In this document: piece by piece, positions 46,211 to 57,332 of the stretch
Position numbering within the stretch: the stretch's first letter is position 1
Layout of the letters: every line of letters starts with the position of its first letter
Assembly: GCA_003008705.1 (NCBI GenBank)
Contig: PDUO01000021.1
Location: 932,766-996,765, forward strand
Length of the DNA stretch: 64,000 nt
Direction of reading: 5' to 3'
Origin: Pezicula radicicola
Taxonomy: Eukaryota; Ascomycota; Leotiomycetes; Helotiales; Dermateaceae
Translations under genes and position numbers: made by a program
The notes under the pieces: generated by a model
Told to the model about the DNA's origin: nothing
Database searches by the model: none
What the model saw: the letters and a program-made list of their open reading frames with translations, nothing else

Positions 46211-47544
46211 ATGGATGCTCTGCAGATTGAGCTTGCGCGATTGCGTAGGGATGCGAACCTTACACAGAGTATCGACGATGTGGACAAAATCATAGAACAG
46301 CTCTGCAAAGCAAGAGAGACGATTGTGGCAGGTAAGCAAACCCCTCTGGCCAGTAAACATCACAGCTCACTGACTATTGCTTTAGAACCCAACTCGGCAT
46401 CAATCACTCTTGCAAAAATCCAAAATCCGCTGAAGCAAAGTTGCGATAAACTTAACGATGATTTAAACAAGGTCCACCGAGGTCAGAGCAAGTATGGCAA
46501 GGCTCTTGATAAAGTATGGTGAACAAAGCTCCGAGACTATGCCACCGACTAATGGCCTCTTAGCACTTCCCTGCGAAAGCTCTGCCCACCGAATATGATG
46601 CTATCTCATCACAGCCTGCCCTGGTCAACAGAGCCATTGCTATGCATCTGCTCCGTGAAGGACAATTCTCGGTGGCGTCAACCTTCCTAGAAGAAGCGGA
46701 ACACAACCGGCCACATTCCACAGCTAATCTTGGATCGCCAAACCCATCCGCATATAATGGGGAAGATCTCACGTCTTTAAAATCGCAAGAGTTGCAGGTT
46801 AAGTTTACGAACATGTACAATATATTACACGAATTAAAGCGCAAAAATTTGCACCCGGCTATTGAGTGGGCAAAAGAGAATAGCCCAGAACTAGAGAAAC
46901 GAGGCAGCAACCTAGAATTTGAGCTTAGCAAACTCCAGTTTGTATGGCTATTCCAAGGACCAGAAGTGAATGGTCTTCCAGATGATACGAACAATGGTCT
47001 TCCGGGAGCATTGCAATATGCCCGGCAGAATTTTCAAAAATTTCAGGCACGCTTTCTACGAGATATACAACAACTTGCCACAGCAATGGCGTACAAGCCA
47101 AATCTCAGGGATTCGCCTTATTACCGGACCTTTGACACAGAAACTGCATGGGACGATGTATCTACATCCTTTACCCGAGAGTTCTGCTCATTGTTGGGGC
47201 TTTCAGCTGAATCGCCCCTTTATATCGCTGCAACAGCCGGTGCCATTGCTCTACCTACTCTCCTGAAGCTTGCCAGTATCGTCAAAGAGAAGCGTACAGA
47301 ATGGACGACGCAAGACGAGCTTCCGGTCGAGATAGCATTGCCAAGATCAATGATCTTCCACGCTATATTCGTATGCCCCGTATCGAAAGAGCAGACCACA
47401 GAGCAGAATCCCCCAATGATGATGCCATGTGGACATGTCGTGGCGAAGGAGAGCTTACATAGGTTGAGCAAAGGGGGTCGATTTAAGTGCCCCTATTGCC
47501 CGAATGAGAGTCAACCCAAAGATGCAAAGCAAGTTATCCTGTAA
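46211..47544 (+). CDS. RMD5: Rmd5/Gid2, RING subunit of the GID/CTLH ubiquitin ligase
   Basis: E3 subunit of the glucose-induced degradation complex, which in yeast targets gluconeogenic enzymes. Exons 46211-46331, 46386-46513, 46564-47544 (409 aa). An N-terminal helical region is followed by LisH/CTLH (LVNRAIAMHLLREGQFSVAS, KFTNMYNILHELKRKNLHPA, IEWAKENSPELEKRGSNLEF, ALQYARQNFQKF) and CRA. The protein ends with the atypical RING: FVCPVSKEQTTEQNPPMMMP, CGHVVAKESLHRLSKGGRFK and CPYCP. The RING lacks some standard zinc ligands, as is normal for Gid2. Length and order are those of the family. Confidence 0.95.
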
Positions 47545-48141
47545 GCGGAGTTGCACGATGATGTATGATTAATTCAGCGAGTTTTGCATGTCCGGTGTTG
47601 GACGGGTTTGGTGGGTTCGGCGTTTATAGTGTCTTGGGTTTTCAGGCTTGGACACCTGTTGGAATCATATATTGGGTGCAGTTTGGTAGGACGATTAGCC
47701 TGCGAAATAACATACACAATCACTCTACTAAGTATTAAAGTACCGGTAAGGAAAGCAGAAGACCTTGAAGAGTCCATTCGAAAATTTAACACGCGGAAAG
47801 AGCCGTTTGTTCTGGGGGACATGCTGGGAGAGCCCACCAATTCTAGCCGTGGAGCATTTAGCCTTAAAACCCTCGAGCAACTGTACACCTCTTCATTGGC
47901 CGTAACATGAGGCCACACGAGTCAAATCCAAGCCCCCCGCTGCCGGTAAGAATAGTCAGTGCTACTACCGTAGCATGGAGACCGACTTTCCTTCAGAATA
48001 TTTTGTTGCATTTCGTACAAAAAAGCTTGGCATTACTCTAAATAGCCCTGTTCTCTGGTGTTCGTGTCACGTATTGGACTCATACATATCCTCAGTTTCC
48101 TGCCATGAACGCCAGCCAGAACGCCCTTTTCCTAAGTGAAG
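47545..48141. other. Intergenic between convergent RMD5 and PSY4
   Basis: Overlapping frames on both strands (47574-47918) exist, but neither has a domain or credible codon bias. Confidence 0.45.
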
Positions 48142-49650
48142 TTACACAGCACTGGTATCAATTCCAGAGCCAATATTCTCTCCACTCTCACCTACTTTCT
48201 TTTCGTCCTCGGCTCTACCATCGGCGTCTACCATCTCGACCTCCTGGGGCTCCTCCTTTTTGATTTCTTCCTCCTTGGGCTCCTCGGGATTGTCTTCCTT
48301 CAACCTTTTCTCGTCCGCTCCTAGTTCCTCATCTGCTTCACGCTTTGGTGTGCTAGGCTTTTCCTTCACATCCTCCTCCATGGATTCTGCATCTTCAGCA
48401 CGTCTGCCGACAGCAGCTTCAACATCGATGCCCTGCATGGTCATACCAGGGCCACTCCTTTCTGTCCCGCTCCCAGAAGACTGCGGTCCCATATCTTCCA
48501 TGCCAATCTCCTCAGGTCCCCTCGCATGAGGCGTCTCGTCGTCCTCGCCCACACCGTCCGCATCTCCTCTTCCGTGATTAGCTAGTTGTGCTGCAGGCAC
48601 TACACCTGCTCTCTGTTCCTGACGTAAAAGCTCACCTTGGGTGACTCCACCTTCTGCTCTAAGACTTGTACTTCCACTGTCTATCGAATTGCTCAAGGCT
48701 GTCGTGGCAGCTGTTGCGGATGAAATTCCATTCACAGAAACCGATACAGTTTCAATGCCGCCGGGTCCATTTGGCCCTTCTATCGTCTCAGTACTTTCAG
48801 TTCTTACCTCACCCTCCATATCGCTGACGTGACTGCTGCCATTCTTGTTACTCAACCATAGGATTGGCGTGAGTAATGCTCCCCCCAAGCTTTCATCACT
48901 TCCCAGTGTCGGTTGTGCGGTAGAGGTGGGCTTGCCCCAAGATATTGAGAGCGGGTCTGTTGCGTTTGTTCCGTTTGAAAGGACTGCAGCAGCGGATGCG
49001 TCTGGTACAGCAGGGGGGAGGGGGAAAACATGCGCGCCGGAAGTAACATGCACAACCCGGTCGACGGCGTGAAGGTAGTTGTACAGACTCTTGTAGTGTT
49101 GCCTTGGGTGAAGTATGAGTTCGGCAAGTCTCTGTATCGTATGGGGAGGATATTTTGAGAAGAGGGTTTGGAGTGTCTTAGTTATAGAGTTGAGTAGAGA
49201 GATTATTTGAGGTGGAAGACTATCTGTTGATCCTGAGGGAGTTGATACTCCTTCCGGGGGAGCATTCTCTTTATTCGTCGATTCTCCTCCGCTATTTTGA
49301 CTCGAGGTGTCGGTGACCAGCGATGGCTGTGAGGCTGGAAGCGGTGGCGACGAGGGTATAGGTTGGGAAGATGCGAGCGTAGGCTGTGGACGAGGTACCA
49401 CAGGAGCTGGGAAATCTTCGCGCACAATCTATGGTATGTGAGCATGAAGACCGAGAGAATTGATGAGTCTCATACCTTTTCCAACCTAGGTATTAATCTT
49501 GAGAAAAGGTCTGGCCATAACGAGCTACAGCCTTGTCAGTGGGCGCCGCAAAAGTTGGAGTGGCAGTCGCAAGATGCTGTGAACTCACTAATCCATATCT
49601 TCACCATCTGCTAACAGACGGAGCACCTTGTCATCTTCATCAGTCTCCAT
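48142..49650 (-). CDS. PSY4: PP4 regulatory subunit R2 (Psy4)
   Basis: Regulatory subunit of protein phosphatase 4, which dephosphorylates gamma-H2A and checkpoint kinases after DNA damage. Exons 49650-49589, 49524-49476, 49428-48142 (465 aa). N-terminus METDEDDKVLRLLADGEDMD, then LWPDLFSRLIPRLEKIVRED, a Ser/Pro linker, and the PP4R2 core LPPQIISLLNSITKTLQTLF, PPHTIQRLAELILHP, HYKSLYNYLHAVDRVVHV. The second half is disordered and very rich in Glu/Ser with an acidic Lys/Glu tail, as in homologues. The two small 5' exons are supported by phase and by the family sequence SRLIPRLEKIVR. Confidence 0.9.
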
Positions 49651-51201
49651 GTTGAGGGTTTGCGACAGCAGTGAAGGTCTTGGAGCGCGTTTGTTAGGAT
49701 TTCCTTTCTGGTCGACGCGAATAATGGCAGAAGCGGCCGAGGGTGTCACTTAACTAGGTACCCTGAGGTATCTAACTTTACGAAAGTTCAGGCATGCTCA
49801 AGCACAACTGCGAGATACGCTTCTAGGAAAACGAGCAACATTATCTGTGCTTCAGTCCATGTATTCCTTCGATTTACATTTCAAAAAAAAAAAAAGTCAA
49901 GTCCAGCGTAGCTGGGAGATTTTAGTTGCTACACGTGACTGGAGCCGACCTCTATCAACCAATGTGAACTCGCTATCTCCTTTCCTGAGAGGTGTTCGCT
50001 GTATCCCGAACCCGATGTTCTAATTACGGTAGAGAAAACAAGATGTCTGGGGTTGTATGACGTGCGACTCGGAGTTGTCCTTAATAGTCCTGCTATGATC
50101 AATCACATACCGACTTGATTGATCTTTGACGGCCAACCCACAGCACAGGGACCTGATTGTTCAAAGAATGCTGAACACTCTTTCAAGTTCACAAAGCAAA
50201 GTCACACAGACTTCCCCATTGAAACCTCACTGGAACCACGACAGCCGCAACAGAGCAGTAGCATCAACAGTCTGAACTTCTGAAGATAAAAATTCGCAGC
50301 CTCTACTCAGCCTGGTCTAGGAAACAAAACAAAACAAAGCATTCGTCTTTCTGTAGTTGCATAACCGGTACACCGCACTGCTCAGCCTCGCTACGGGTGG
50401 GCTCTCTCGGAGTCTCTCCACGCCTGCGCCCCAGTGCGACCTCCACAGTAATTCATACAATAGTCTGCTCACCACTCGCCTGCAATGAGCTCGTAGCCCA
50501 AGGCTTTCTTCTCTTCTCTGACTATCTTTCAACTTGCACATTCTCACATTCTTCTCACATTCGCTCCGTTAGCCCGCCAACACTGCTGCCATTCTTTTCC
50601 GCGCCTTGGCTCATCTCACTAGGTGAATTGCAAGCCCTCTTGGCTCTCTATCCGAAAATACACAACCGAGTCCACCATCATCTTTTAGCGCCTTGACCAC
50701 TTGACCATAGGGTCAGCCCTTTCGTTGTTCGTTGCACATCCACACAGTCACATTGGTCTCGCCCTCACGACCTCCTTCCCTAAGGTTGCCTTGCCTCCCG
50801 AGCCTCCTCGAGTCCTCCCACATAAAAATCCCACGACAGCCGTCACTCGTTGTTTCTTTTCGACCTCGCCTTATTAAAGTATCGTCGTCCATCTCCTTAC
50901 TTTCCCTCCGTCGCGGCCGATCTGCGGCTGAGGCCTCGTCACACGTTCAGCGTTTCACTCAAGACGCTCGCCAACAATCCCGTCCGAATCCCTCGCCTTA
51001 GGAATTCATATCTCAACGGCCATCTTCGTACTTCGCAAAACTATACTTCCCAGTCAATAATCCAATCAATCCTGAAGCGTCAATTAAACCACTGTCGCGT
51101 CGCAAAGTCAAATCCATCCTAACTCCTCGACCACAGTTCGGCCCTCATTCCCAACGACTAGTATTACAGAGCTCCCTTACAGGAGCCAGAACACCGGCGA
51201 C
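49651..51201. other. Long divergent region; right half is an ATG-free pyrimidine-rich leader
   Basis: About 1.55 kb. From about 50,490 to 51,342 no ATG occurs on the plus strand and C/T bases predominate. This suits a long 5' leader or a long 5' intron of the downstream gene rather than a separate gene. A poly-A tract lies at about 49,880-49,893 and a CACGTGAC word at about 49,933. Confidence 0.45.
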
Positions 51202-52478
51202 GTGGCTTACAGGCAGGAAAGTCGAAGTTCGCTCCTCGCAGACGCCGTAGGATACCAACCATACATTGGTCCTGGAGGATATCATCATCGTGAAGGCCTC
51301 ACACCACCAGTGGCTGCAGGCGCAGGGCCACGCAGACCCAAGATGTATCTTCCCAACACGACTTGGACATGGGCCTTTATGATCGCGACTGCTGTGCAAG
51401 CTGCCATCAGTATAGCTCTTGAATCGTAAGCAGTCTTCCCCATTTTTCTATCATTGCAATCCAGAGCCAATTGCTAACTTCTCACAGCTATGTCTTCGCC
51501 AAATTTCAAGAGAGTCTCCTACCAGGTCGAACAGCCACAGCAACCTCCAAAACCATCCCGACATACCTTACCGTCTTCATATTCGGTTTCCTTTACCAGC
51601 TCATCCTGGTGTACGATTCTCTGCGACTTAAGAACACAATTCAGGTCATTGGACTATGTCTTTACAATCTGGGCATGCTCATCTACGCCGCCATCCAATA
51701 TGATCAAATTAGGACCGCCATCACAGCTCTTAATGTAGCAGGATATATCCCGGTCACAGACGATGTCTGGCAGGACGTTCAGCCATTGCTCGTTGCTGTC
51801 CCCTGTATCATTGCATTCTTCTCGGTACTCATGTCCTTCATCGCATGGAAGCTGTATGATGAGTTTGCGTGGACAATTTATAAACACATCAGCGCAGATC
51901 TCAGAATGAAGCGTAGATTTCTCACGTTCCAAGTAAGTCTCAACCGAGCCAGAAGCGTAGGAAAATACTAATTGCATCCTCAGATTTACATTGCTCTTCT
52001 GAAATTCGATTTCTTTTTTTTCCTTGGTTTCACAGTACAATTCTTAGTCATTGTTACAGGTCTCGCAGATGCTGAAAAATGGCTCACAGTCGCCGCCATT
52101 CCCATAACGATCCTCATTCTCCTCATGGCTGCTTTCTTCACTCGTCGGGAGAATAAACTAGGCATGATCGGAACCATCTTTCTCTTCTTCTGCGGGCTGG
52201 CCTACTTCATCTTCAAGCTTGCACGCATGTACCAACCAAGTCGTGAAGCTAATTATCTTCCTGTACGAAAAAGTTTGACTAGTTTTGCGGTCATTACTAT
52301 CATCCTTATTCTCCTTACAATCACCAATGCCTCGGTCTGCACGATCAACTTCAACAAAGGGCTGAAACCACACATCATGAAGCGCAAGATTGGTGGAGAC
52401 GATGAGGAAAAGTCAAATATGACAGAGTTGCCCGATCTTAAGCATGGACCAGTACCAACCCGAATGACGATCGATTAG
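51202..52478 (+). CDS. UPF0658-family Golgi membrane protein
   Basis: Multi-pass membrane protein related to the S. pombe UPF0658 Golgi protein. Coding segments 51202-51425, 51488-51932, 51984-52478 (387 aa from 51202). At least seven hydrophobic helices, for example TWAFMIATAVQAAISIALES, TYLTVFIFGFLYQLILVY, IQVIGLCLYNLGMLIYAAI, PLLVAVPCIIAFFSVLMSFI, FFFFLGFTVQFLVIVTGL, TVAAIPITILILLMAAFF and FAVITIILILLTITNASV. The C-tail is cytosolic and charged. The N-terminus is uncertain: SSLLADAVGY...GPGGYHH is protein-like, but no ATG precedes it in frame. The first ATG is 51343 (MYLPNTTWTW), which would give 340 aa. Either a short upstream exon carries the start, or translation begins at 51343. Function unknown. 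Confidence 0.82.
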
Positions 52479-52764
52479 AAGGATCGGTGTCGAGAGGGGG
52501 AGAAAGGATATTGCAGGTGTAGGATGTGCATGTAAACTGATACGACAACGAATTTCTCTTTGGCTTGGTTTTCTAAATATTATGTCTTGGCCAGTGTGGC
52601 ATACAAGGCAAGGTGCTCATACCCGGGGCGTTGGCTGGTAATGGAGTAACAGGCTGCTTTATTTTAACCGCGGCAGCGGGAAGGTCTTAGGATGATCAAC
52701 TTGAGCGCTTTTGTCAATTTCCAAATCAAATCTGCTTCACTTCACTAAGCGAGTCTTAGTCCTT

Positions 52765-53764
52765 TTACAGCTTCGCCTTAACCTCCTCCACAGTGCCTGG
52801 AGGTCTCGTGTCAATGGGCTCCCACCAAGGCCTATAGTCAGAAACAAGAAGTTAGTTCACACGTTCTAAAGAGTGCGGAGAAGAGTACATACCAGGCCAC
52901 AGGTGCATCTCTATCCACGGTGGCCTTGAAGTTGGCCGGCCTCTTTTGCAAAAATGAATCAATTCCTTCTGTCTTATCCTTCCCTTCGAATAACTCCAAC
53001 AAAATCTTACTGTCGAGCAAATGGGTGGCTTCCGCGGTCCCGGGATTTCTCCACATCATGTCTTTCATTAGATGGGTGCTCACTGCACTAGTATTCTTAG
53101 CCACTTCATCGGCCACCTCCAGTGCTCTAGGTAACACTCGATCAGGCTCGACGATTTCTGAGAAGAGTTCAGAGAAAAGTGAATGTGTTGAAGGGTACAC
53201 TGATCCGGTAGTGACAAGGTGCATCGCTTTTGAGAGTCCAATTAAACGCGGCAAGAAATATGACGAGCAGGCTTCCATCACTATACCACGTCGAGCAAAT
53301 ACAAATCCAATCCTTGCGGCTGAAGAAACAATTCGGATGTTCATGGGGAGCGTCATCGTGATTCCTACGCCGACGGCGGAGCCATTGATTGCAGCGATGA
53401 CGGGTTTTTGACAACGAAAAATGGCCAGAGCTACTCGTCCACCTCCATCCCGATGGGTTCGAGAAGTGTCGTGTTTATAAGAGAGACCTGCATCGAGGTC
53501 GGCTCCGGCGCAGAAGATCTTATTAGGTGCACTTGGTGGTGAGTGACCGGTCATGACAATACATTTGACGCGGGGGTCGAGCGAGAGTAAATTGAAGGCT
53601 CGCTCTAGGTCCTCAGTCATGATATCGGTGAAGGCATTGTAGTTATTGGGTCTGTAGAGTGTTATGAGGATAACCGGTGTGGGGATTGGTGAGCTCTCTG
53701 GGACATGGGTAACGCGGATGTGTTGGAAGGGCAGAGTTGTGTACGAGGAAGGGAGTGCGGCCAT
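52765..53764 (-). CDS. Enoyl-CoA hydratase/isomerase family, peroxisomal (PTS1)
   Basis: Crotonase-fold enzyme, probably in peroxisomal beta-oxidation or a side branch. Exons 53764-52893 and 52831-52765 (312 aa). Motifs: LITLYRPNNYNAFTDIMTED, the oxyanion-hole region NKIFCAGADLDAG, KPVIAAINGSAVGVGITM, and the second conserved acidic segment RRGIVMEACSSYFLPRLIG. The short last exon encodes WPWWEPIDTRPPGTVEEVK and ends AKL, a type-1 peroxisomal targeting signal, so missing that exon would remove targeting. The exact reaction (hydratase or isomerase) is not clear from sequence. Confidence 0.88.
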
Positions 53765-54352
53765 TTTAACTCGATGATTGAGATCCACGTTGATTTCTGA
53801 CTTTGCTTAGATCTTGGTGATGGAACATGAGCTCTGAATATGGAAGACACTGTGGTGGCTGGTTGTTATATAGGTAAGCTAGGTAGGAGATGTTTGAGTT
53901 GGCTTGTGCGAGATGAAGAAACATAAAGTTTGCAAGGTCAGCAAAGGGGAGTGCTTTGAAAGCATCACCAGAAACATCAAAGTCTGGGGAGAGCTGCCGG
54001 AGCCGAGGTAGCTAAGCGAGCAGCGGGGTGTATCACGTGATGCCAATCCATTTGTGGGCACTCGAGATCTACAGTTCGAGATAGATGTTCGTTGAAGATA
54101 TTCAAGTCTAATTTTTGCTGTGTTAATATCGAGGTGCTTAACTGTACGCCTTCCGCCAAGAATCGTCTTGGATTAAGCGATGTAGAGATTTAATTCATCC
54201 CACGCTACAGGTCGTACTATCCCACCTTTCAACTTGAACCCAATTTCTCACAAAAACCTTCCAAGTCTGTGCCTCTCTCTCATCACGCAAAAGCTCTTCT
54301 TGATTACACCACCCCGAAATCAACCTCCCACACACTCACAAGTCAATCCAAC
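53765..54352. other. Divergent promoter of the hydratase and RidA genes
   Basis: About 590 bp with no gene. Carries the TCACGTGA palindrome listed separately. Confidence 0.45.
54033..54040. promoter_or_regulatory. TCACGTGA palindrome
   Basis: Perfect palindromic E-box of the type bound by Cbf1/bHLH factors, in the divergent promoter of the hydratase and RidA. Binding here is inference. Confidence 0.35.
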
Positions 54353-54853
54353 ATGTCTCCCAAAGAAGCTGTCTTTACCGACCAGGCGCCTGCGCCTATG
54401 CCATTCTTCTCCCAAGCCATCAAATGTCAGGGAATGGTCTACTGCTCGGGAAGTATTGGCATGGACAAGACAACCATGAAATTAGTTGAAGGCAGTGTTG
54501 CCGATAGAACCGTATGAAAATAACACCCTAAATCCATCAAGATCCTCAAAGACTCTGACGATTGTGTAGGAGGTCAGCTTAAAGAATCTTGCTGCTGTGC
54601 TTGATGCTGCCGGAAGCAGCATTGACAACTGCGTTAAGGTCAATGTTTTCTTGACTGATATGGCCAACTTTGCGGCTATGAACACTGTTTATGACAAGGT
54701 TTTCCACAAGGAACCAAAGCCAGTACGTTTCCGGGTTTCTGGTTATAGTTGTTAGTTTCAATACTGATATCCTTTGAGGTTCGAACATGTGTTGCTGTTC
54801 ACCAGCTCCCTCTCGGAACTGATGTCGAGATTGAGTGCATTGCTCACCAGTAA
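54353..54853 (+). CDS. RidA/YjgF/Mmf1-family reactive imine deaminase
   Basis: Small trimeric enzyme that hydrolyses reactive enamine/imine intermediates from PLP enzymes; fungal members work in the cytosol or mitochondria. Exons 54353-54511, 54570-54722, 54779-54853 (128 aa). Blocks: PFFSQAIKCQGMVYCSGSIG, LKNLAAVLDAAGSSIDNCVK, VNVFLTDMANFAAMNTVYDK, VRTCVAVHQLPLGTDVEIEC, IAHQ. The conserved Arg that binds the substrate carboxylate is in VRTCVAV. No clear mitochondrial presequence, so probably the cytosolic form (Hmf1-like). Confidence 0.93.
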
Positions 54854-55250
54854 GGTATGACCAATCCCTAGAATTATGAAACTTAAGCTAAGCGTCATAT
54901 TAGGGGATTGTCAGCCAAGTTATAATAGTCTGGCTTGAGAAGCTATGTTGTTTTACTTAGTTAGCAATCAAGTTGACAAAGAGTCTGCTGCAAAATTTCA
55001 GGTTATTGAATTCTTAATGTGTTTCTCTCGATAGGTCATGTTTCTCCCTTTCTGGCTTGTTGTCATTCCTGGTGCGGAGCGAGGAATGATCCTTTAGCGA
55101 GGACAACTCTTGTCGATACTTTCCCCCAACTTTCTCTTTTGAGTCCAAACTTCTATTGTATTTATCGGAAGCTTAAAAAAAGCTCTTATTTCCTGCGTTT
55201 TCTACCAGCAATGCCATCTTCTCTCAAAGTCTAATCTCTCACTCGCTACC
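54854..55250. other. Intergenic spacer
   Basis: Spacer between two same-strand genes; nothing recognisable. Confidence 0.5.
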
Positions 55251-56632
55251 ATGAGCTCCAATACTCAAACGGTCGCTTTAACAGCAGAGCAGCGCAAGAG
55301 TTTCCAAACAGTTTTAGACACCTACCGCGCTCCACTGTCTGAGATATCTTCTTCCCAACCGAAGAAGAAACGGTATGCCCCAAGTACTTCCACAACAGAG
55401 CCCTACGATGCATCTAAGCAGCCCAAAAGATGGACTTACGAGACAATCGAGCCGAAGATCAGGCAAGCCATGGGGCAACACATAGTTCAGAAAGACTATC
55501 CCCCACATCCGGTCCATTATACAGACGATCAAATAGCCGACCTTTTCCGCAAGCTCTTTGAAGACCTAGTGAAATTCAGTGAAAAGTATTTTACCAAGGC
55601 AGAGACGCAACTCCCTCTAAACGCTCTGTGGAGAGATATTCCTGATGTCTTTGTTGAGTATGCGGAACTTGTTGCTGAGGCTGGGCATACCGAGACCGAT
55701 TCTTGGGATAGGTTCCTTACAGATCCAATTCTGCGGAAATGGCTTGTTGTAGCAATCTTGGTGGCCATTTTTCAGAGATACATCTTTGAGGAACTCCTTT
55801 TTGGTGGCCACGAGGAAGAGAAGAAGCTTCTTTTTGGGATTGACAGGGCACTTTTTACTTCCGAGGGTATAGTTGTCTTTACACTGGACATACTCATGCA
55901 CGTACTTACACTACTTTAGGTTTTACTCGAAATGTGTTACGTTCCCAATCCGTCCGAACATTCCTTGGTGGTTCTCCAATCACCCGTGATTTCTGGTCCG
56001 AGGTTGGCAAGCTCACCGAACAAATCTCAATCATTCTCAATCCGCTGCTTGATCAAGTCTGCGATGTAAATGACCAAGCGGGTTTCACTCAAAAGCTCCA
56101 CAACCTCATCTCAGATACTGCTTACATCCATCTCGCCATCCGAACATGCTCAGATATCATCTGGATATCAGCTACACACCCAGGAACGCCGTACAATGCA
56201 GATGACCACACAGTCATTGAAAACGACATCTATCACGAGAGTAAAAGAGCAGTGACGGCAGAGTACACCACGCTGGAGCCAATGTGGCAGTCAGAAATTA
56301 AAGCACATATTAAAACGACTAATCCACACGACACAGACGACGACGACGATAATGATGACGATAGTGAGGAGGAAAAGCCAGAGCCGCGAGTCTATTGTCG
56401 TCCCTTGACGAAGATGTGCGTGTGGCCGATGATACAGCGCTTTAAGCCAGGAGGTTGGACTCCAGAGGATTCCACCCGCGGGTTCCGCATTTACGACATT
56501 GGTAATACAGCAACAATCGTCTACTTCGCTCCTGGGGATAGACGAATTAAGAAGCCATTATTGAAGGATCTACCGGCTTTGAAGAAACGAGCCACGCCGG
56601 GTACTCGGCGCCCATCGAAGTCATCGAAGTAG
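55251..56632 (+). CDS. Unknown 442-residue protein with an acidic tract
   Basis: Exons 55251-55866 and 55920-56632, joined in phase 1. I do not recognise a domain. N-terminus is Ser/Lys-rich (SSSQPKKKRYAPSTSTTEPY). The middle is helical (LFRKLFEDLVKFSEKYFTKA, WLVVAILVAIFQRYIFEEL) with one moderately hydrophobic helix, and FTRNVLRSQSVRTFLGGSP spans the intron. The C-terminal half has a run of Asp/Asn (near 56330-56360), then PRVYCRPLTKMCVWPMIQRF and a basic Pro/Arg tail (KKRATPGTRRPSKSSK). The protein is coding by frame length and splice phase, and I recall similar uncharacterised Leotiomycete proteins. Confidence 0.7.
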
Positions 56633-57332
56633 GCTTCAGAGGTAGCCTCTCTTAGCGAGTGGGGAGTGCTGTCGTGGCTGAAATCCTCACTTGGTGGATC
56701 TTTTCTCTCGTCTTTAGTACGATAGATGCCTTAAAGAGTCAATTCTTTATATGACAGGATTAGGAACATTTATGGAAATAACGTCATTGCTTCATTTTGG
56801 GCGTCTTGTTCTTTGGATAGGTACTAAGAAAAGAACCGTAAAGTCCTCTGGTGTAGGGAGCGGCTGACTTCAGGAGGTCGATTTACTTCAGAACCGTAGT
56901 ATGGAAATTTCTTAATCAGACGAGTATTATCGAGTTTGTAATTTGTAGCAATGAAGTGGTTCAGGGTTTCGGAAAATGTACAGATGGGTAATCTTTTGAG
57001 TCAAACATGTCTTATCTTATATTTTAAAAATGACAATACCATGCATCCATTGACCCTATCGATTAACACTCAGGACATCTTTAACTTTGGATTGTAGTCC
57101 ACGACATATCCTAATACTGATGTAGTCACTAGATCTACTACCATTCCGATACAACCGTGTTCAATATATTTTTGTCACAAGCCCGGAAATGGACTGTGCG
57201 CCTGGTATCATTATGCCTCTCTTATAACACCTGTGAACGAAGGAGAAAACTTCCACCGAAGGACCTTGCCACGAAATGCCCAACAGTTTCCCTACTCCGT
57301 ATGAAAGCAATACCAACCAAATACACCGCCAT
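56633..57332. other. Intergenic between convergent genes
   Basis: 3' regions of the unknown protein and of wc-2; AT-rich, nothing recognisable. Confidence 0.5.

Noticed and set aside
47574..47918. Opposing open frames on both strands between RMD5 and PSY4
   Set aside because: No domain, no splice support, located in 3' regions of convergent genes.
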